The notes beneath the pieces are model-generated. The model was not told where the DNA came from. It searched no databases and worked only from the letters and a program-made list of their open reading frames with translations. A stretch of 64,000 nucleotides of DNA from Paenibacillus sp. DCT19 (lineage in GTDB: Bacteria; Bacillota; Bacilli; Paenibacillales; Paenibacillaceae), in contig NZ_CP029639.1 in assembly GCF_003268635.1 (NCBI RefSeq), positions 5,810,001 to 5,874,000 on the forward strand, in the 5' to 3' direction. The position numbers and the translations under genes were made by a program. Shown here one piece after another: positions 52,811 through 62,737 of this stretch (position 1 is the first letter of the stretch; every line of letters begins with the position of its first letter).

Positions 52811-53638
52811 TCAGATTTGTTCAACGCGGCCTATTCTCGCTTCCGGATCTACCGACAAGTCACCCGAATACTCGACCAGCCTAATGTTACAGCCACGCCC
52901 AATATGAACTCGTGTACCCCGAACGGTATCGGCTTCTGTATCTTCAAGCATGATCTCATCTCCCTCAATCAGTTCTGCTCGAAAAGAAGGAGCCCCACCC
53001 AAACCAAGTGCTTTCCATAATCCACTGCGCTCTCTACGCCGAATATCAATCCGTTCACCACCGACTTCCCTAGCTGAAGAAGACGTATATAGACGAATCT
53101 CCACGGTGTCTGCGTTCAGTAGCCCTCCTACCTTCAGGTTACCTTGAACACTAATCGTCTCGCCCTGCACATCTCCATCAATCGTAGCCATCCCGCCGAT
53201 ATCGATGCGTTCACTGTCCACTCTGCCGCGTACGTTGCATTTTCCGTTCACCGTTAACTCCGGCGTAGCCAAAGCTCCATTAATGGTTGTCATGCCATCC
53301 ACACGGACACGAGAACTAACCAGCGGGCCGTTAATTGTACACATCCCATTGACCGTTGTAGTCTCAGCGCGTGCCGGGCCATGGACGCCCAGTGTTCCAT
53401 TTACATCCAGTGAGGTCGTTTGCAGCTCGCCTTCCACTTTAGCCATACCATTCACGGTTACACTCTCGGTGTACAACGCACCATAGATTTTCAGTGTTCC
53501 ATTTACATTGAGCGATGTGCAATCTAAATCTCCATCCAATTTGGCCATGCCATCGATATTCACTCGATTATAGTGCCCACCTGTCGTTTTGCGAGACCCT
53601 GTTACATTCAAGTCATTTCTCATGTGACGCTCTTCCAT
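52811..53638 (-). CDS. Bactofilin-like polymer-forming protein, YhbE/F-type
   Basis: A 275-residue beta-helix protein built from 18-22 residue repeats with a NGMAKVEGEL pattern (MAKLDGDL, TLKIYGAL, MAKVEGEL, MCTINGPL, MTTINGAL and so on, residues 25-165). This is typical of bactofilin-like filaments that scaffold wall enzymes. A C-terminal segment (from about 175) has a different basic/acidic composition. GGGGAG is six bases before the ATG. The yhbD-like gene lies 15 bases upstream, matching the yhbD-yhbE arrangement in Bacillus. Confidence 0.85.
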   Translation of the reverse strand: MEERHMRNDLNVTGSRKTTGGHYNRVNIDGMAKLDGDLDCTSLNVNGTLKIYGALYTESVTVNGMAKVEGELQTTSLDVNGTLGVHGPARAETTTVNGMCTINGPLVSSRVRVDGMTTINGALATPELTVNGKCNVRGRVDSERIDIGGMATIDGDVQGETISVQGNLKVGGLLNADTVEIRLYTSSSAREVGGERIDIRRRERSGLWKALGLGGAPSFRAELIEGDEIMLEDTEADTVRGTRVHIGRGCNIRLVEYSGDLSVDPEARIGRVEQI

Positions 53639-53653
53639 TCATTTCTCCCCTTT

Positions 53654-54283
53654 TCAGACATTCCCTAATTTAAGTTTCAGTTCTTCCATGAACGTTGCCA
53701 GCGTAATTCTCAATACCACTTTTACACCCTGATCAAAATAAAGCTCCGCTCCTGCGCCAACCAGCATAAACGTCGGTACACCCATTTTGCGAATAAGCAG
53801 CAATTCACTCGCTCTGTCTCTGAAACGGTAATAATGATCTGACATCACTTCGATCAATAACGAACCTTCCTGTCTTGTGATATCTCCACTCATTAATAGC
53901 TTCTCAAGTACATAAAGCATCATGATCTGCTCCAGACCGTACAATGGTTGCTCCCGACCTGCTTCTGTCAACAATTCAAGAGATGCTAATGAAACAATAT
54001 TTCGATCTAGTAGTTGCTGGACAGACATCTCTACTTCGCCTAATGATGGCGAGAACACATCCGCCAGCTCATCCAGCGATAAGCCGTCCTTCATGTGGAT
54101 AATCTTATCGATTCGTGGCAAAATCTGCTGTTTCGGAAAAAAGGTCTCCTGTCCTGTATAGGAAGACTTCCGAATGAACCATTCCTCCGGAATGAGATTT
54201 TTACGTTTCCAGCGATATAACTGCCCATATGAAATGCCCGTCAGGTCTAATAATTCTTTTTTGGAGATCAAATCATCCGTCAT
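53654..54283 (-). CDS. YhbD-like (DUF4004) predicted DNA-binding protein
   Basis: A 209-residue protein with a MerR-like winged-helix start (LISKKELLDLTGISYGQLYR, then WKRKNLIPEEWF). A coiled segment and a C-terminal domain that includes GVPTFMLVGAGAELYFDQGVKV follow. AAGGGGG lies seven bases before the ATG. The GTAACA-N6-TGTTAC element upstream may be its own operator. It likely regulates the downstream bactofilin-like gene, as yhbD sits with yhbE in Bacillus; the role is not proven. Confidence 0.82.
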   Translation of the reverse strand: MTDDLISKKELLDLTGISYGQLYRWKRKNLIPEEWFIRKSSYTGQETFFPKQQILPRIDKIIHMKDGLSLDELADVFSPSLGEVEMSVQQLLDRNIVSLASLELLTEAGREQPLYGLEQIMMLYVLEKLLMSGDITRQEGSLLIEVMSDHYYRFRDRASELLLIRKMGVPTFMLVGAGAELYFDQGVKVVLRITLATFMEELKLKLGNV

Positions 54284-54312
54284 CGTTGAACCCCCTTGTC
54301 AATGAAAACAGT

Positions 54313-54330
54313 GTAACATAACATTGTTAC
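54313..54330. promoter_or_regulatory. Inverted-repeat operator upstream of the yhbD-like gene
   Basis: GTAACA-N6-TGTTAC lies 30 bases upstream of the yhbD-like start, so it could overlap its promoter. It is consistent with autoregulation by that MerR-like protein, by inference only. Confidence 0.35.
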
Positions 54331-54504
54331 GTTGTTAAGAGGGTCATTCTCAACCGTATATTAATCTCGTCATTGCATCAGGGGAGCTTTGGGTATAACC
54401 TGTGTAATAGATACTACGCTTCATGAAGAATTCATATCCCTAGGCTTCCAAACGGGAGATGTAAAGGTTACATATCGGACTTATGAAAGGGGTTACTTTA
54501 TTAG

Positions 54505-55292
54505 ATGGCACTTATTAAATGTGATTTTTATTCAGACACACTTGGATTAAGCACGAGTATGCATGTTATTTTGCCACAACAAACGCATACTCAAATCGGC
54601 ATGCAAAATGTAACTGGAACAGGATTACATCCTACACTCTACTTGTTGCATGGTCTTTCGGACGATGATTCCATCTGGCTGCGCAGAACATCGATTGAAC
54701 GGTACGTTGCTGATCTTGGTATTGCCGTTGTTATGCCACAGGTTCACCGCAGCTTCTACACGGATATGGCCGAGGGTGGACGTTACTGGACATTTATTAG
54801 TGAAGAACTGCCAACACTCGCCCGCTCGTTCTTCCCTCTATCCCACCAACGTGAAGATAACTTCGTTGCTGGCCTATCAATGGGTGGCTACGGTGCGTTC
54901 AAGCTAGCGCTTCGTAAACCAGAGCAATATGCGGCGGCAGCTAGCTTATCTGGCGCACTCGACATGGTTGCTCACCTGAACAACACTGGAGGATCTGCAT
55001 TGCAGCAGGCTGAAATGAAACGAATTTTCGGATCACAAATAGCGGGTCAGAGAATGATCTGCTTCATTTGCTGCAAGAGAGCAAGCAAAATCCAGACGCA
55101 AGACCGTTACTGTATCAGTGCTGTGGAACGGAAGACTTCCTTTATGAAGATAACCAGTCCTTCAGAAAGGCTTGCGAACAGACGGACTTCAAGCTGACAT
55201 ACGAGGAAGAAGCAGGTGCACATGAATGGGGTTATTGGGATGCGAAGATTCAAGACGTATTGAAATGGCTTCCTTTGCCTAAACGAGACTAG
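54505..55292 (+). CDS. Esterase of the EstA/FrsA-like alpha/beta-hydrolase family (one frameshift)
   Basis: A 262-residue alpha/beta hydrolase after repair of one base at the GGG run 55044-55046. The first frame (to 55197) carries [13 protein letters not shown] and the nucleophile elbow GLSMGGYG. The second (visible from 55068) carries [12 protein letters not shown] and the catalytic His region GAHEWGYWD, so the triad is split across the shift. Adding one G restores a full reading frame of 263 codons. It belongs to the esterase group related to S-formylglutathione hydrolase and antigen 85. The substrate is unknown. Confidence 0.85.
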
Positions 55293-55346
55293 CGGTTATG
55301 CAAGGTATGACGTACAAAGAATGTAATTGTGCTTTTGAGAGGATAC

Positions 55347-55397
55347 GGGAAAACATAGCTCTTACAGGATCATCCTTTAAAGCCACTATGTTCTCCC
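55347..55397. terminator. Possible hairpin terminator between esterase and pucR
   Basis: GGGAAAACATAG / CTATGTTCTCCC pair with one mismatch around an inner AGGAT/ATCCT stem. There is no clear U-run, so strength is uncertain. It lies between two convergent genes. Confidence 0.4.
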
Positions 55398-55471
55398 CTC
55401 GTAATACGAAGTATTCATTCAATCGCTTGATCTGATTACACACGAAAAAATCACTGTCACCTTGTCCCTCT

Positions 55472-57103
55472 TCATCCCTCTGCCAACCCTTCCTTTGGCA
55501 ATAGCGCTTTGATTCGGAACGCCATACGTAGACGCAACGTTTCTTCTGGATCTTTCAGACTGCGACCGATAATCTCCTCGCATTTCTCTAACCGATATAT
55601 TACTGTGTTGCGATGGATGTAGAGTCGTTTCGCTGTTTCAGCCAGATGACAATGCGTTTCCAGATAAACAGATAACGTATGGAGCAGCATATGATGATCC
55701 TTAATGGTCTCGTCCTCGAATCCTTGCATCGTATCCGCATAGAATTTGTGGAGGTGCTCATGTGGGATCATACGTAAAATTTCAGGAACTTCCTTCGGCT
55801 GATACATCTCGATAAAGCGCGTTTTGCCCGCTATGCCACCGAAGTACAGAGCTTCATTGGCCTCTTTGTAAGAAACGGGGATCTGGGCGAGCGGCTGAGC
55901 ATAGCTACTGAAACCAAACGATAGCTCTGATTCGTAATGGACAGCAATCTTGCCCTGAAGACGCTCTAGTAGTGCGACAAAGAATGGTCTAACCGTTTTC
56001 CACTCCTCAACCAGCGGCATTAACAACACGTAGGCGCGGTCATGAGTGAACAAATGTAATGGATATCGAAAATGAGTCAGTTCTCCTTCAAGATGTTCGG
56101 CAATCCGATCCTGCTCAGCCTTATATTGCATGAATGAGATGGTTCTATCCGTACCATCGAATTTGCCAACTGCACAAAGATATCGCTGCTCGCTGGACAG
56201 TCCAAATTCACGTCCCCGACTCGCGATCTCCTCACTACTGGAGAATGCGCCACCGATAAAATTAGCAAAAAATTCGTTCTGGATGCGGCGGCGATTCTGC
56301 TTGAGCGCATTATCCTTCATTAATTCAAACGCAATCACGTTAGTTGCCTGTTCTATAGTCAAAATATTCGAACGTTCAGACGGCGTAACCAAGCCTTCTA
56401 TACACAGGAAATGTAATTGTCTGTGGGTATACACTGGAAACAATGTCAGCGTTTCACGTTTCTCACTTAATAGAGAGAACGCCGAGAAAACAGATGGTGC
56501 CACATGAAAATGCCCTCCGCCAGACAACAATGATTCAATATGCGCTGCGGTGGTCGCGGAGAATCGACCATAGATGGGCTGAAGGTAAGGGCCGAGAAGA
56601 AGTACCGGCAAGCGAAGCAAAGATGATAACTGATCCAGCAGCTTCGGGATGCCCTGACCGCTCATGATCTGCTGAGTGAACTGTCGATGGGTCTGTATGG
56701 CATTATGCAGTTCAGTAGTTTGTACATCGAGGATATGACTTAGCGATTTGTTAACAATATCGCCAAGTGAAGGATCGACAGGCAACTCCATCAGAGGCAG
56801 ATCCAACTCGTTAGCTAGCTGAATTGCAGATTCAGGGATATTCCCGAGGTAACGTTTGCTTTTGATACCGAGCCCAGTACAGTCTTGGCGACTCATCTCC
56901 GAGATTAGTTCAAGCAGAGCTGGCAGATCGTCCTTAAAGTGAAAAGCCGTCGTAATGAGTAATTCATTCTTTCTCAGGTATGGAATGATATCCGGGGCAT
57001 CCATCATGTTGACTGTATGAACTTCCCTGTTCAAACCCGTTGCTCCTGCGACAATGATTGTTCCGTCAAACACCGGCAGCTTCAGTAGCTCATTCATTTT
57101 CAT
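55472..57103 (-). CDS. PucR-family transcriptional regulator
   Basis: A 543-residue regulator of purine or ureide catabolism. The N-terminal PucR domain (about residues 5-125, VAGATGLNREVHTVNMMDAP) is followed by a GGDEF-like CdaR middle region. The C-terminal PucR-type helix-turn-helix shows TAKRLYIHRNTVIYRLEKCE. It is divergent from the M20 amidohydrolase gene, with 167 bases between the starts, and is probably the activator of that cluster. AAAGGGG precedes the ATG. Specific identity with Bacillus PucR rather than another PucR/CdaR member is not certain, but the neighbours favour it. Confidence 0.85.
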   Translation of the reverse strand: MKMNELLKLPVFDGTIIVAGATGLNREVHTVNMMDAPDIIPYLRKNELLITTAFHFKDDLPALLELISEMSRQDCTGLGIKSKRYLGNIPESAIQLANELDLPLMELPVDPSLGDIVNKSLSHILDVQTTELHNAIQTHRQFTQQIMSGQGIPKLLDQLSSLLRLPVLLLGPYLQPIYGRFSATTAAHIESLLSGGGHFHVAPSVFSAFSLLSEKRETLTLFPVYTHRQLHFLCIEGLVTPSERSNILTIEQATNVIAFELMKDNALKQNRRRIQNEFFANFIGGAFSSSEEIASRGREFGLSSEQRYLCAVGKFDGTDRTISFMQYKAEQDRIAEHLEGELTHFRYPLHLFTHDRAYVLLMPLVEEWKTVRPFFVALLERLQGKIAVHYESELSFGFSSYAQPLAQIPVSYKEANEALYFGGIAGKTRFIEMYQPKEVPEILRMIPHEHLHKFYADTMQGFEDETIKDHHMLLHTLSVYLETHCHLAETAKRLYIHRNTVIYRLEKCEEIIGRSLKDPEETLRLRMAFRIKALLPKEGLAEG

Positions 57104-57192
57104 CGTTCTTGCGCCCCTTTGGTTAACATGTCCAATGAATCCTGTTATTCTTCTACATTTTCGTGAATGATTTCCCTTTTGTTTTATTCTAC

Positions 57193-57230
57193 GATTAATT
57201 AATCACAATGCCAAGTCAATTAATATAACA
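57193..57230. promoter_or_regulatory. Palindrome plus GlnR/TnrA-like box in the pucR-amidohydrolase gap
   Basis: GATTAATTAATC (57193-57204) is a perfect 12-base palindrome and a candidate PucR site. AGTCA-N7-TAACA (57214-57230) matches seven of the eight fixed bases of the GlnR/TnrA consensus TGTNA-N7-TNACA. A -10-like TATAAC (57224-57229) overlaps it, placing a plus-strand start near 57236. Control by nitrogen supply is therefore plausible for this cluster, but such near-matches are common by chance. Confidence 0.35.
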
Positions 57231-57270
57231 CCGGTTGGAAAGCTTATGCTGCCGGAATGGGGAGATTGCA

Positions 57271-58518
57271 TTGATAATCAAACAACCGAAGCCGTCTGCC
57301 TTATCCGAGCAGGTCGAAAACATGATTGAATGGCTGGCTTCGCACGGCAAAGACGAACGGAATGGCGTAAGCCGGCTACTCTATGACCCAGCTTGGATCG
57401 CGGCACAACGAGCCATTGAAGCCAAAATGAACGACCTCGGGCTACGGGTGTACTACGACGACGTTGGTAACTTGTTCGGGCATGCAGCTGGACGCGACCC
57501 TCAGGCTCGGGTTGTACTGACTGGATCTCATGTTGATACAGTTATAGGGGGCGGAAAATACGACGGAGCCTACGGAATCGTTGCTGCGCTAATTGCCGTG
57601 GAACATTTATTAGAGCAATACGGTCAGCCGCTCAAACCCATTGAGATTGTCTCACTCTGTGAAGAAGAGGGAAGCCGCTTCCCGATGACCTATTGGGGTT
57701 CAGGTAATATTACTGGCACGAAAAATCGCGAGGCTATTCAACATTTAAAAGATGCGAGTGGTATGCTGTTTGAACAGGCGATGTACAATGCCGGGTTCGG
57801 ATTAGGGCAGCATCCACAGCCCCAGCGCAGTGACCTCGAATGTTTTATCGAATTGCATATCGAGCAAGGCCAGGTATTGGAACGCGAGAAGAAATCAATC
57901 GGTGTTGTCAGCCATATCGTTGGGCAACGCCGCTACGATATTACAGTCCATGGCGAGAGCAATCATGCGGGCACAACCCCGATGAAGTGGCGGCAGGATG
58001 CCATGTTTACCGCTGCTGAGTTGATTCGGATACTGATGCATCGAGCCAATGCAAGTGAAGACGGGTTGGTAGCTACGGTTGGACGTTTGGATGCCAAACC
58101 CAATGTTGGTAACGTCATTGCACGCGAGGTCACCTTTAGCCTAGATGTACGCCACAGTGACACAGAGACCATTCGAACATTCTGCAATGAATGCTTCGAC
58201 GAATTCGAGGCTGTCGCAGCCCAACACGGAACACGCATTGCTTATCGCAAGTGGATGGATGAACCTCCGGTTGCGATGGATTCAGCACTGAATGCAGCGA
58301 CTGAGAGCATTTTACAGCGTGAGGGTATTTCGTACCAAAAGATGACCAGTGGCGCGGGACATGATTCACAAGTATTCGGAACGTATTGCCCAACAGCGTT
58401 GTTATTTGTACCAAGTCGAGGCGGCATTAGCCACTCCCCCGCGGAGTTTACCGATACAGAAGATTTGCAGCGCGGTGTACGCCTGCTGATCGACCTACTT
58501 CATCAATTGGCTTATTAA
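57271..58518 (+). CDS. M20-family allantoate amidohydrolase (PucF-like)
   Basis: This metal-dependent hydrolase releases ammonia and CO2 from allantoate, giving ureidoglycine; N-carbamoyl-L-amino-acid hydrolases are close relatives. The M20 metal ligands are clear: LTGSHVDTVIGGGKYDGA, EEEGSRFPMTYWGSG, IELHIEQGQVLE, SNHAGTTPM and SGAGHDSQVF. The TTG at 57271 is chosen with GGGGAG six bases upstream; an earlier in-frame TTG lacks a site. It is first in the cluster, 25 bases ahead of pucG, which favours an allantoate or ureide substrate over a hydantoin-derived one. Confidence 0.85.
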   Translation: MIIKQPKPSALSEQVENMIEWLASHGKDERNGVSRLLYDPAWIAAQRAIEAKMNDLGLRVYYDDVGNLFGHAAGRDPQARVVLTGSHVDTVIGGGKYDGAYGIVAALIAVEHLLEQYGQPLKPIEIVSLCEEEGSRFPMTYWGSGNITGTKNREAIQHLKDASGMLFEQAMYNAGFGLGQHPQPQRSDLECFIELHIEQGQVLEREKKSIGVVSHIVGQRRYDITVHGESNHAGTTPMKWRQDAMFTAAELIRILMHRANASEDGLVATVGRLDAKPNVGNVIAREVTFSLDVRHSDTETIRTFCNECFDEFEAVAAQHGTRIAYRKWMDEPPVAMDSALNAATESILQREGISYQKMTSGAGHDSQVFGTYCPTALLFVPSRGGISHSPAEFTDTEDLQRGVRLLIDLLHQLAY

Positions 58519-58543
58519 TATACATTCAGGAGGCGGTTATGAG

Positions 58544-59764
58544 ATGACGAAGTACCGGGAAATCCATGCACCTTTGAGAACAATCATGACACCAGGACCG
58601 GTCGAAGTAGATCCGAGAGTCCTACGAGCAATGGCAACACCGATTCTAGGTCAATTCGATCCGGCATTCACGCAAATGATGAACGAGACGATGGATATGT
58701 TAAGACAAACGTTTCAAACAAAGAATCAATGGGCTTTCCCGGTTGACGGCACTTCCCGTTCAGGACTGGAAGCCGTATTGTGCAGCCTAATTGAACCTGG
58801 CGACAAAGTGCTCGTACCGATCTTCGGCCGTTTCGGCCACCTGCTGACAGAAATCGCTGAGCGCCACGGTGCTGAGCTGCATCTGATGGAATGCCCTTGG
58901 GGAGAAGTGTTCGACCAACAGGCTGTGATTGATGAGGTTAAACGGGTACAACCGAAGATTGTAGCCATTGTACATGGTGAAACTTCAACAGGCTGCATGC
59001 AGCCACTGGATTTAATCGGCCCAGCTTGCCGTGAGCTTGGTGTGCTAACAGTCGTCGATGCCGTTGCCTCCATTGGTGGTGCGCCAGTCAAAGTAGATGA
59101 GTGGCAGCTTGATGCGGTTATCGGGGGCACACAAAAGTGCATCTCCGTACCTTCCGGTATGGCTCCAGTTACGTACAACGAGCGGGTAGAACAGATTCTG
59201 GCAAGTCGGAAAAAGGTAGAGCGAGGCGTCGCACTAGACAGCGACCGTCGAGATGTAGCACACCCGATTCGCAGCAACTACTTTGATCTGAGTCAGTTGC
59301 AGGACTACTGGGGGCCACGTCGTCTAAACCATCATACCGAAGCAACGTCCATGCTATACGCGTTACGCGAGGGACTACGCATCCTGCTCGATGAAGGACT
59401 CGAAGAGCGCTTCGAACGTCATAAGCAGCATGAAAAAGCATTAATGGCAGGCATTCGCGGCATGGGGCTAGAATTATTTAACGACGTCGATTGGAAGCTG
59501 CCTGTGGTGACTTGCGTGAAGATTCCACAAGGGGTTGATGGTGAGTCTGTACGAAGCATGTTACTTCACCAGTTCGGCATTGAGATTGCTAGCTCATTCG
59601 GCCCGTTACATGGGCAAATCTGGCGAATCGGTACGATGGGTTATAGCTGCCGTAAGGAAAACGTGCTATTCGTACTATCCGCACTGGAAGCTGTGTTAAT
59701 CCGACACAACGCTCCAATTGTCATCGGACGTGGAGTACAGGAAGCACTTAACGTGTATGAGTAA
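58544..59764 (+). CDS. pucG: PucG-type (S)-ureidoglycine-glyoxylate aminotransferase
   Basis: A 406-residue class V PLP enzyme. It transfers the amino group of ureidoglycine to glyoxylate, yielding oxalurate and glycine. PLP contacts are seen: FPVDGTSRSGLEA, VHGETSTG, VVDAVASIGG and the Schiff-base Lys198 in GGTQKCISVPSG. AGGAGG precedes the ATG; an earlier ATG in the ribosome site stops at once. The preceding amidohydrolase supplies ureidoglycine, which supports PucG over plain alanine-glyoxylate transaminase. Confidence 0.88.
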   Translation: MTKYREIHAPLRTIMTPGPVEVDPRVLRAMATPILGQFDPAFTQMMNETMDMLRQTFQTKNQWAFPVDGTSRSGLEAVLCSLIEPGDKVLVPIFGRFGHLLTEIAERHGAELHLMECPWGEVFDQQAVIDEVKRVQPKIVAIVHGETSTGCMQPLDLIGPACRELGVLTVVDAVASIGGAPVKVDEWQLDAVIGGTQKCISVPSGMAPVTYNERVEQILASRKKVERGVALDSDRRDVAHPIRSNYFDLSQLQDYWGPRRLNHHTEATSMLYALREGLRILLDEGLEERFERHKQHEKALMAGIRGMGLELFNDVDWKLPVVTCVKIPQGVDGESVRSMLLHQFGIEIASSFGPLHGQIWRIGTMGYSCRKENVLFVLSALEAVLIRHNAPIVIGRGVQEALNVYE

Positions 59765-59883
59765 AATACATCCAGGTGCCACACCCTCCGTTATAACTTC
59801 TTAGCTAGAACATAATCGCGTTACAGCTTAGAGGATACGACACAGAGTCTCAGCTGCACACACTTGAATGTTACAGAGAAATG

Positions 59884-59910
59884 GGATTCCGGCATGTCCG
59901 GAATCCTTTT
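59884..59910 (+). terminator. Intra-cluster terminator before the permease gene
   Basis: GGATTCCGG-catgt-CCGGAATCC is followed by TTTT. It lies between pucG and the permease gene, 91 bases before the permease start, so it may reduce or regulate expression of the last three genes. The rest of the 237-base gap has a weak GTTTCG/GAAAC hairpin near the permease start and no clear promoter. A possible 34-codon ORF (59894-59998) and a GNAT-like fragment (59809-59914) occur in it; neither is convincing. Confidence 0.65.
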
Positions 59911-60001
59911 GCATAAACAAGACTTCGCTATAGGAACGCCGGGCACATCATTGTTACTGCTCGAAGACCGTTTCGGCGAAACTCCAAGCGGAAGGTGACA
60001 C

Positions 60002-61410
60002 ATGAACAATATCATCCGGCTGCGCTCAGGACTTGCTGGGTTGCAGTGGCTCTTTTTCTTATTTACAAATACAGTCGTCATTCCAATCACGGTAGGGGCG
60101 GCATTTGCATTACCGCAAGACAAAATCCAATTCTTAATTCAATGCTCATTTGTTCTTACAGGGCTCGCCTGCGTGGTACAAGCAGCGTTTGGGCATCAAA
60201 GATCGGTCATGGAAGGACAGTCAGGATTGTGGTGGGGTGTCATTCTGAGCCTCAGCGCGGCTGCGCCTTCACTGGGCATCTCCCTGACGGAGCTGGGCGG
60301 TAGTCTGGCCGTGGGTATCGTGATCTCAGGTGTCATCACTATTCTAATCGGCGTTTGCGGACTTGCGGCCCCGTTGTCGAAGTTGTTTACGCCAGGCGTG
60401 ATGGCTGTATTTATGTTTCTCCTCGGTTGCCGGCTGAACATGATTTTTCTGGAAGGAATGCTCGGGATCTCCTCGGGATCTTCTACGGAAGCAACAACGA
60501 TTCAACCCACCGTGTTTCTGTTATCAGCAGCCGTGGCTGTTTTCGTCGCAGTCTTATCCGTAAAAGCAAGACCTGCGATTGGACAGTATGCGTTACTGAT
60601 TGGGATTCTGGGTGGATGGGTGCTATACACACTCATTTTCGGCAGAGATAGCGAGACATCCAGCACAGGAACACTTGACATAGGTTGGTTCCCTCTCGGT
60701 GATCCATGGCACGGCCTAAACATAGGCGTTGTCATGATTGCGATCATCGCCGGTCTGGTTAATGCCTCGAACACATTCGGCGCTCTGAAGGGGACAGATC
60801 ACATTTACGAACAAGAAGCCTCTGACAAGCAGTATAGACGTTCCTTTACGATCAGCGGTGTGTTTGCGGTTCTGTCAGGGCTACTCGGGCTGGTACCCTA
60901 CGCTCCTTACGTTTCATCTGTAGGTTTTCTTCAACAGACCCGTATTCGAGACCGACTCCCATTTGTCATTGGTGGTCTACTCTTCGCGGGAATCGGTCTG
61001 ATCCCGGCAATCAGCGGTTTGCTGACACAACTACCGCTCAGCATCGGGAGCGCTGTATTATTAGTAACATATCTACGACTACTCGGTTCATCACTACAAT
61101 ATTTCGGCCAGATTCAAATGGATGCAGCAAACTTGTACCGGACAGCAGCACCTCTGTTCGTTGGAGTCATCGTGATGGGATTGCCATCGGAATATTTCGC
61201 CTCCTTGCCCCACTGCTACGTCCGCTACTCGGAAATGGTCTGCTCGTCGGCATTTTACTGGCACTAGTGTTGGATCGACTTCGCTCCGGTTCATCCCAAC
61301 AAGATCAGACGCTGGCTTCTAACAAAGTTCGGAGACTTATAACTCCAACATCTGAGCACTCAGGACGCACACTCAATTCCAATTTGAATCCGAAAGGAGA
61401 ACAGTCATGA
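60002..61410 (+). CDS. NCS2-family purine/pyrimidine permease (one frameshift)
   Basis: A 469-residue nucleobase permease once one C is added at the CCCC run 61208-61211. As given, the frame stops at 61267 after a nonsense tail (HCYVRYSEMVCSSAF). With the correction it continues as LPPLLRPLLGNGLLVG and ends in TGA at 61408-61410, overlapping the amidase ATG by four bases. About 14 membrane helices are expected. NCS2 features are visible: GLAGLQWLFFLFTNTVVIPI, LFTPGVMAVFMFLLG and FGALKGTDHIYEQE. Context suggests uptake of purines or ureides. Specificity is unknown. Confidence 0.85.
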
Positions 61411-62737
61411 GAAGGATATATGCGAATCAATCGAAGGCTTTCAAACTGGGCACAGACACAGAGAACGAGATCACTTTGGAACGTCAGGATCAATGGGGAG
61501 CATTTGTGGATGCCACGGTTCAGTTAGCTTCTACTGGGACGGGCGAGCTCGACGGGCTAACATTCGCAGTGAAAGACGTCTTTGATATTCAAGGTGTAAC
61601 CAGTGGAGCAGGCAATCCAGATTGGCTTCGAACGCATGAAGCTCCGGATTCCACCGCTCCCGCGCTGTTACCCTTACTAGCCAGCGGCGCAAGACTTATA
61701 GGCACAACACAGACGGACGAATTGATGTACAGCCTGAATGGGGAAAATGCTCACTATGGCACACCAATCAACCCCTCGCACCAGATCGAATACCAGGCGG
61801 ATCATCAAGCGGTTCAGCCGTTGCAGCTGCGGCAGGTCTGGTTCATTTCGCCATAGGCACAGACACAGGTGGTTCGGTTCGTATTCCATCATCGTACTGT
61901 GGTCTGTATGGCTTCCGGCCAACACATGGAGCCGTATCTGCGGAAGGGGTCATTCCACTCGCACGTAGCTTCGATACGGTTGGCTGGATGAGCCAATCTC
62001 CGAAGATTCTGTTAGATGTGGGCAAGGTACTACTACAAAATAGATCGGCAACTCATCAAGATAATGAATTCAGCGTAGAAGCGATTGCAGAAAGCGGTGC
62101 ATATGACGCATCCGATGTTGAACCAACATTCTCGCGTTTCCTCATTGCAGATGAAGCTTGGGGTCTGCCAGAGGAAAACGATCGTTCAACCCTACTCTCG
62201 AAGCTGCACGAACTGCCCAACTGGAAGCAGGCTAGCACTTCAATCCAATTAACAGCACCTACGGAGAGCTTGGCGGACTGGTCGGCAGCGTTCCGTGTTC
62301 TTCAAGGGTTAGAAATTGCCCATGAACATGGCGATTGGTTGATAAAGGAACGTCCAGCATTCGGCCCTGGTATCGCAGAACGATTTGAGTGGGCTTGTAC
62401 ACTGGAGGCATCTGCACATACCACCGAGAGTGACCTACGTACTCGAATTCGCGGCAGCCTTATTGAACTGCTCGGCGATGACGGACTCCTGGCAATTCCA
62501 ACTGCTCCAGGCCCCGCCCCACTACTCGGGCTACAAGGCGCGCAAGCCGAGGCCTATCGAGCAAAGACCATGCAACTCTCTTGCATCGCAGGGCTTTCAG
62601 GTTTACCTCAGGTTACCGTGCCAGTCATTCGTGAGGATGGACTGCCCATCGGGCTATCCTTTATTGGTGGCGCTAATACCGATCTTAAGCTACTACGTTG
62701 GATGGCAGAACATTTCACAGAAGAGGTGCGCGGATGA
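61407..62737 (+). CDS. Amidase-signature hydrolase (one frameshift)
   Basis: A 443-residue amidase-signature enzyme after adding one C at CC 61781-61782. The Ser-cisSer-Lys triad is split by the shift: the Lys is in FAVKDVFDI in the first frame. The cis-Ser (GGSSSGSAV) and nucleophile Ser (GTDTGGSVRIP) are in the second. Uncorrected, the first frame ends at 61856 and a second runs from 61988. The stop TGA overlaps the start of the FAH gene (ATGA), so the last three genes are tightly coupled. The substrate is not known; in this setting it could be oxalurate, oxamate or another carbamoyl compound. Confidence 0.8.

Noticed and set aside
59894..59998. 34-codon ORF ending three bases before the permease start
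   Set aside because: It starts inside the terminator hairpin, has no ribosome site and no family pattern; may be a leader peptide but evidence is lacking.
61988..62737. A separate 249-residue gene for the second half of the amidase
   Set aside because: The frame continues upstream to 61783 with the catalytic serines; it is the second part of one frameshifted amidase.
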